From: Plumapathes pennacea
Taxonomy: Eukaryota > Cnidaria > Anthozoa > Antipatharia > Myriopathidae
Direction: 5' to 3'
NCBI GenBank assembly: GCA_964036295.1
Contig: OZ038467.1
Span: 3,043,501-3,107,500, forward strand
Length of the DNA stretch: 64,000 bases
The position numbers and the translations under genes were made by a program. The notes below the pieces were generated by a model. The model had not been told where the DNA came from, ran no database searches, and saw only the letters and a program-made list of their open reading frames with translations. Below, piece after piece: positions 58,301 to 64,000 of the stretch; position 1 is the first letter of the stretch, and every line of letters starts with the position of its first letter.

Positions 58301-59646
58301 CGGACGTTACTACAGAATGTCGCAACCTATATTACAAAATGCGTAAGTTAATACAAAAAATGCGAGTTATTAAAAAATGCGGCCGCAGCCCTTATTACAA
58401 GTTAAACGCGTTAGTTATTACAAAATGCGTAAGTCATTACAAAATGCTGCAGCCCCATGGCCAAAATGCGGCCAAATTTCAACCAGAGGGCCTGCAGTGT
58501 GTATTTTTACGCGCCACGATTCGCGACGTCTTTTCCAAATTGGAATACCACGAGAATTACATCTCTTACATATGTACAGCTACTGATTTTGTGTAAATGT
58601 TTTAGGTATCCTTGTATTGTAACATAATCCAATTAAACACTTTGCATTTTAGTCTCCGTCTTCATACTAAAGTATCGCGGAATTCGAAGGGCTCATAATG
58701 TTTTCGATCTAATGGCGCTCAGAACCGTTCTGGACAATTTTTAAATGCAAAAAGCGCGCAGGGCCATTTTACAATGCCCAGTACATTCACTTGAGGACTA
58801 CGTCAGTTTCACCTGACAATAACATACAGAATTCAGAGCTTGAGGTCTACAAAACCTGGAACTTGAGCGGAATTAGATTGTCAAGATGAATCAGAAACAG
58901 GCAAGAGCCACGATCGTAACTATCGTGTTTTGAAAAGCAGAGCCGAGAATGATGCTTCTAGGAAATCGAACTGCTCAAATAATTAAAAACACTTGTCGTA
59001 TTTACATGCGATTTCGGCACTTGTCCAAGATAGCATGGAACCACGCTGTTTCAAGTTTTTTTCCCTTGTCCCATACAAAAACCTCATATATACGGACGCC
59101 ATTTTAAAACCTGTTGTGAGCATGCGTACTGCACGCGTCTGTCATTTCTGGCCATGCTTATTACAGAATAGGTAACTTATTACCAAATGACGCAATCCTT
59201 ATTACAAACTCCGTAGGTTATTACAAAATGCTACAGAACCTACTGCGTGCTACTCTCAGTTTTCCAGCTTTCGTGATAAACCCCCAGGCTCTAGAAAAAG
59301 GAGAAAACACACAACAAATGTCCCTCAGTTCCCCACGCACACAGGGCAACAAATGTTTGCAACATGTAGCTTTGTGATTCTTGTATGTTTTAACAGACTG
59401 TACATGTCAAAATCAATCTCTTCACGGTGACGTTCGATGTATATATTCTACGAATTCTACGAAGCAGTGGTGTGGGACGTAAGAATGGTTTTCCGCTGCA
59501 CTAACCAAGGGTCATTGGAAAAATCACATATATATTCTACGAATTCTATTCTATTCTACGAAGCAGTGGTGTGGGACGTGAGAATAGTTTGTCCGCTACA
59601 CTAACCAAGGGACATTGGAAAAATCACAATCATTCAAAGTCCTTAT
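58301..59646. other. Spacer between the tandem array and NOS gene 2
   Basis: It holds remnants of the ttattacaaaatgcg array (to about 58460 and at 59158-59235) and unique sequence without supported genes. From about 59225 it matches the 3' flank of NOS gene 1 (17200-17480). A local duplication lies at 59431-59629. Confidence 0.55.
59431..59629. repeat. Tandem duplication in the 3' flank of NOS gene 2
   Basis: Two copies of a unit of about 100 bp with attctacgaagcagtggtgtg and ttggaaaaatcaca. NOS gene 1 has a single copy (about 17390-17470), so this arose after the genes duplicated. It lies within 20 bases of the stop codon, so it may be in the 3' UTR. Confidence 0.85.
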
Positions 59647-62600
59647 TTACCTTCTGGCGATCGTTCGAGCACGGTCCGTAACTTCCCGTGTTTTAAGCGT
59701 CACCCCAAAGATGTCCTCGTGGAAGCGCCCCTGACTCTGCAGACAGATTTATAAATTTAGGACAACTCTCGACTACACTGACCCAACTCTTTATAAGTAT
59801 TAGTAGATACACATATATACGCGTTATACGCATACACACACATACCTTCAGTTTGTCAGTGTATTCTTGAACTTCTTGTGGTGACATAGCAGTAAATTCC
59901 TCCAACATACTCTGAAGAAAAAACGCATAATTCAATCATCATCAGTATGATGCTCAGTTCCGGATAATTTTGCAATAACAAAACCCTGTGAAGTATCCAA
60001 AGTTTTCTGTCTAAGATAAATCAGTGTATTCAAAAGTTGAAACACAAATAAACAAAACAAACAAACAAAAAAACAAACAAACAAACAAAGCTTAGGGACA
60101 TCGAAGAGCACAGAAGATGGTGAAAGTTTAGGTCCTAACTGTCATCGGATGTATCATCGTGGTTATTTCAAACTGGATGCTACTAGAGTGCGTAACTATG
60201 GAACTGATCTGAAGCATTAAAAACCAATAAACTGTGAAGGATGAATCCCAGCAGACACTTGTTGTACCCCAGTGATTTCTAAACTATTTTGAAGGTTTAA
60301 ACAAGGGCAACTGTTCACTTTCCGTTTTCCAAGGAATTGTTTTGTTTTCGTGTGACGTCATGGCGGCCATGTTGGATGACTCCAACATGGCCGCGATGTC
60401 CCTGTTTTCTGAATGTCCAGGGATTGACTGAAAACCATGTATTGCATAAGGAGCTCTCACTTGCAGAGTTCTGTAGACATCGGCTGCCATAGAAACGTCT
60501 CCGCAGACGTAAAAGTGTGCTCCCTGAGTCAGCAGTTTGTCACAAATATCATTTGCTTCCTGTTTCAACATATCTTGCACGTAGTGCTGCAAAAAGAACA
60601 CAACGTACTATCATTTAAAGTATTTGCTTCTTCGTAAAAAATCTAAAATAAGAAAAACAAATGACCTTTGAGTTTGTGTCACGTGACCTGAAATGGGACA
60701 ACACACCAGCATGCGTTTCTAAGTAACAGTAAAATGTCACGGTCTTACCAGATTTTTTGCTCTCAGTCAGATACTTCGCCCAGAAATACCCGAATGAGAG
60801 AACAACGTCCCACTTGCCGAAAACCCACTACAGGGCGAGGGGATATCTGAGATTATCATATTTCTGGTAAGAAAAATCTAAACTAGGTGATAGAAAGTTG
60901 ATAGGGTGCCATCCGTTATTTGAGCTACCTTGGGTTTGTTAGGTTCTCGTGACAGCGCGGTCCACACATCAGTCAAGGCGCCTTGTTCTTGCATCGCTGC
61001 TATTTCATCCTTGTAAAGGTAATCATGCTCAGAACTCCGGCAGCCGAAGAACAGCATCATCTCGCCCCAGGCCGGCGCGGGCATCAGGCTCTCCTTTTCA
61101 CCTGCGCTTTTCTTCGGTTGTAAGAAGGGGAGATCACGCCTTGGCAAAAGGGGACTGGACAGCGGAGAACTGTCACATGAGCGAGGGATAGGAGGGGCCT
61201 TTGTTTGCATGTCAAACTGCCTCTGTTGCCAGAAGCTGCGAAATGGAGCTATACCCGTCCCAGGCCCCACCATTATGATCGGGACCGAGCCGTCCTCGGG
61301 CATGTGGAACGAGTGCGCTCTGAAAAGTGAAAGAACCAATGCTTAGTGACAGACGCCATGGAAATACATTCTTGACATCACTTCCGCTAGTCAGCGCAGC
61401 GTTCATCGTCATTACTATTCAACTCGGTCTAACTCGAGGTAGAATTTCACCTTGTGTGTAAGTGCCGTTTTTCTTGTGGACGGCTGATGTTATAGAAAAT
61501 GGGCTGAAACCCACTTATAGTTGAGTACTGAGACACGTTTCTTGGCTTATTCTTGGAGTTTTGCAAGCGTTACATTGTACTACAAAATCCGTATTTGAAT
61601 CCATGGTTTGGTGCAATGACCGCTGACTCAAAAATAAAGTGACAGCAGGCGGCCGAAAAATTTATTTCTTAGAGACACTTACTGTCGCACGTAGCAAGGT
61701 ACCAGGTCCCCAGGCTTCAAGGAATTCAGCCACGTGGAACAGACACCAAAGTGAGTTGGACCTTCACCATCAGCTGTCAGACGCATTAGACATTAGTTAT
61801 CACACGAGGCTTTCCATGAAGAGTTAAATAAAACAAACTGGAGCAGCAAATTTAAGGAGGGGGTGGGGGGACGGGGGGGGGGGGGGGGAGAGAAGGGTGG
61901 TGTTGGAATTCTTCAGTTGATCCGTCGTTTGCCACCCTGCTCGATGTTGTACATAACAATTTAAAATATATCACCACTTGTTTACGACTACTCCAAGCCG
62001 GGATAAAGGAAACACTTTCATTGATTTGGAGTATCTCAACAGGCCAGTGCTCGTGGTGGCAACGAAAAGACGCAAGCAGGGATGGTTTTCATCAAACTAC
62101 CTTACCTCTCTTCTTGAACTGGACAACAGACACTGTTACATGAATTTCACCACGGTACAAATCAGGAGACGAGGAAATGGAGTAAAACCTCTGCCAAATA
62201 AAAATTACAGTCATGTTCAGAATGCAGATTCATTCGACAATTCAAGAGGAAAATGTACGTGGTGAGAACTGACAGTTTAATCATCTTTTATCTGAGTAAA
62301 CTATGAAACGCCAAGTTCTCCATATTGTAAAATAAATTGTTTTTCGGATGATTATCGAAAACCAAAATCAAAGTAAGTACGGTGCCATTCACGGAGGCTG
62401 TAAGACCCAGAAGCCCAAACAGTTCGTGTTTGGTTTTACTTTGAACAAGAAACCAATCAACAGCGCGAAGAAACGCGATCGCCAAGTCTATCACTCTTGG
62501 ATTATGAAAATACGTTTTGTTGGAGGGATAGGGGATGAGAAAAAGGCGCTGGTTGAAGAAATGTGCCTTGGAATTTCAGTGGTGTATATAACCACTGGTA

Positions 62601-63531
62601 GCTTGAGGGCGATACGGCTGCTTCCTTTACTAAACTTACCGGCTGCAGCAGTGGCATCTGAGACAAGAGCATGAGGGCGCTGACTTTGAGAGAAGGGAAC
62701 TCCTCTATCACTTCCACGATGTTAGATTGTTTCTCGTACTTCCAGTCTTCGTATTCAGATTCCCCCTATCATCGAAATAGCATCAAGACAATTTAATTAG
62801 AATTGTATCAAAATTCAACAAAATGTTCTTCTGCAAACAACTGGTCTAGAGAGACTAATAATTCTAGAAAAGACATCTGTAGTGTGAGCAGGGCTTAGGT
62901 GAACAGCACCAAGACTCCTGTTAATTGTTGTCTTCTTGCTAAAACTCAATCTTTCCTATGAAACTTCTTCTTAAAGTCGATGTCCCGAGCTGTTCAATTC
63001 TACTTTTCAATTTCTGTCCTTTTTTATGGGAATAGCTGTGTGAAATAATTGCAACTAACTGCGATTAGTGTGATACTTTCTGACAGCTCTACAGCAACAG
63101 TGTACCTTGCCAAGACATTGCAAAATTTCCTGCTCCACTGTATCCGTTGTCTGCAAGTAAGAAAATGAGGGGTTTGCGTCAAAGATAAGATCTGCAAGTC
63201 CTTTCTGGGCTCTAATTCTTTTTTGACATCGAGACGGCTTGTTGAGGGGTTAAAAGTAAGTTGATTCATTAGTCCTCTACTAACTGATGGAAATACTTCT
63301 TGACATAAAACTATGTTCCAGTATACACATGTTCGCAAATTTGAACTTAAGCGAAGAAGTAGGAGAAGACGCAGTCTACCTGAGTTGACAAGTAACTGAG
63401 GACTTGTGACGTAGGAACGCTGGCGATGTCTGTGAAGCGAGAAAAGGCCTCTCTTATGGTGAACGGGGATGGAAAGCGTCCCAAAGTCTTCCATGACTTG
63501 ACTGGACCAAGAAGTCCTGTAAACAACACAT

Positions 63532-63562
<31 letters not shown>

Positions 63563-64000
63563 AACAGAGAATTTTTTAAAAGGTGCGCACGTGTTGTAAA
63601 ATGTTACAGATAAATTTTCACATTAAATCTGTCAAATACAAGTCTCCGTGAAAACACGTTCTTGACGAAACCTCCGTTTGTCAGCGAACATTGCCATTAC
63701 TGTAACTCAGGCTAACTCGAGCCCGTTGTTCTTTGTAAGATCCTGCAGGAAATTACTTATGATCTTGGCAAGATCTTTCCAAGATTCTGGACATGGGCTT
63801 GTGGAGAAATATGTGTTACAAAAAATGAATACAACTACATGTAAGTAACTTACAGTTGAAAATCCTGGTATTGATTTTCTTGGCTAGCTCTTTAGTTTTT
63901 ACGAGCGTCACATTGATCTTCAGTCCACAGTCGTTTTTGTGCAATGACCGCTGACTCAATAATAAGGTGACCGCACTTACCTTTGGTTTCGCTGCTGACT
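59647..64000 (-). CDS. NOS: Second nitric oxide synthase gene, 3' part (FAD/NADPH domains)
   Basis: Exons corresponding to 30 to 21 of gene 1: 59647-59736, 59846-59911, 60461-60586, 60929-61319, 61683-61773, 62106-62190, 62640-62765, 63106-63150, 63380-63516 and 63981 to the window edge. All splice sites, phases and the stop are intact, and no frameshift is seen. Conserved: [33 protein letters not shown] and [12 protein letters not shown]. Differences are mostly conservative (HYVQDM for RYVQDL, RTLQ for [12 protein letters not shown] for RVRTAARR). The insert between the NADPH motifs is present but five codons shorter. The gene has the same orientation as gene 1 and the introns are alignable, so this is a tandem duplicate and probably functional. 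Its oxygenase half lies beyond the window. Confidence 0.93.

Noticed and set aside
60284..60601. A long minus-strand frame extending past the NOS gene 2 exon at 60461
   Set aside because: The part below 60461 follows the donor CAA|GTGAGAG and is intron read-through.

Overview
The window looks like nuclear DNA of an animal, most likely a cnidarian and probably an anthozoan such as a stony coral. The reasons are GT-AG introns, an animal-type PDZ nitric oxide synthase, EF-hand proteins laid out like hydrozoan photoproteins, a clan-2-like cytochrome P450, and AT-rich spacers packed with short inverted-repeat elements. The species call is inference; no rRNA, tRNA or mitochondrial marker was seen.

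Layout. 1-543 (+) is the 3' end of a P450 gene. 729-2424 is a large imperfect palindrome. 4583-5152 (-) is a single-exon EF-hand, photoprotein-like gene, and 12771-13355 (+) is its paralogue. 7482-11194 (-) is a two-exon ankyrin plus coiled-coil gene. 15452-16153 (-) is a probable small three-exon gene. 17482-31634 (-) is a complete nitric oxide synthase (NOS) gene. I could chain 30 coding exons, 4044 nt including the stop (1347 aa), with every intron phase consistent. Two further candidate 5' exons lie at 36050-36109 and 43089-43232. 59647-64000 (-) is the 3' part of a second, intact-looking NOS gene in the same orientation, so the locus carries a head-to-tail NOS pair.

Between the two NOS genes, 44130-57900 is a tandem array with a unit of about 5.9 kb (two units plus a partial third). 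It contains a nested 202-204 bp repeat present once, twice and three times in successive units. One unit carries an inserted miniature transposon and the last carries a 5'-truncated LINE; the other units provide the empty sites. About 1 kb of each full unit is also found directly upstream of the second EF-hand gene. A degenerate array of a ttattacaaaatgcg-like motif sits beside both NOS 3' ends and inside the units.

Functional reading. NOS makes nitric oxide from arginine under Ca2+/calmodulin control. The PDZ domain, calmodulin-binding helix and FMN-domain insert suggest a neuronal-type, constitutive enzyme. The EF-hand proteins are separate Ca2+ binders, and nothing in the sequence links them mechanistically to NOS. 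The most unusual points are the tandem NOS genes, a partial copy of the calmodulin-binding exon in the next intron with an open frame to a stop, a proline-rich insert in the NADPH-binding region, and possible upstream exons starting Met-Gly-Asn.
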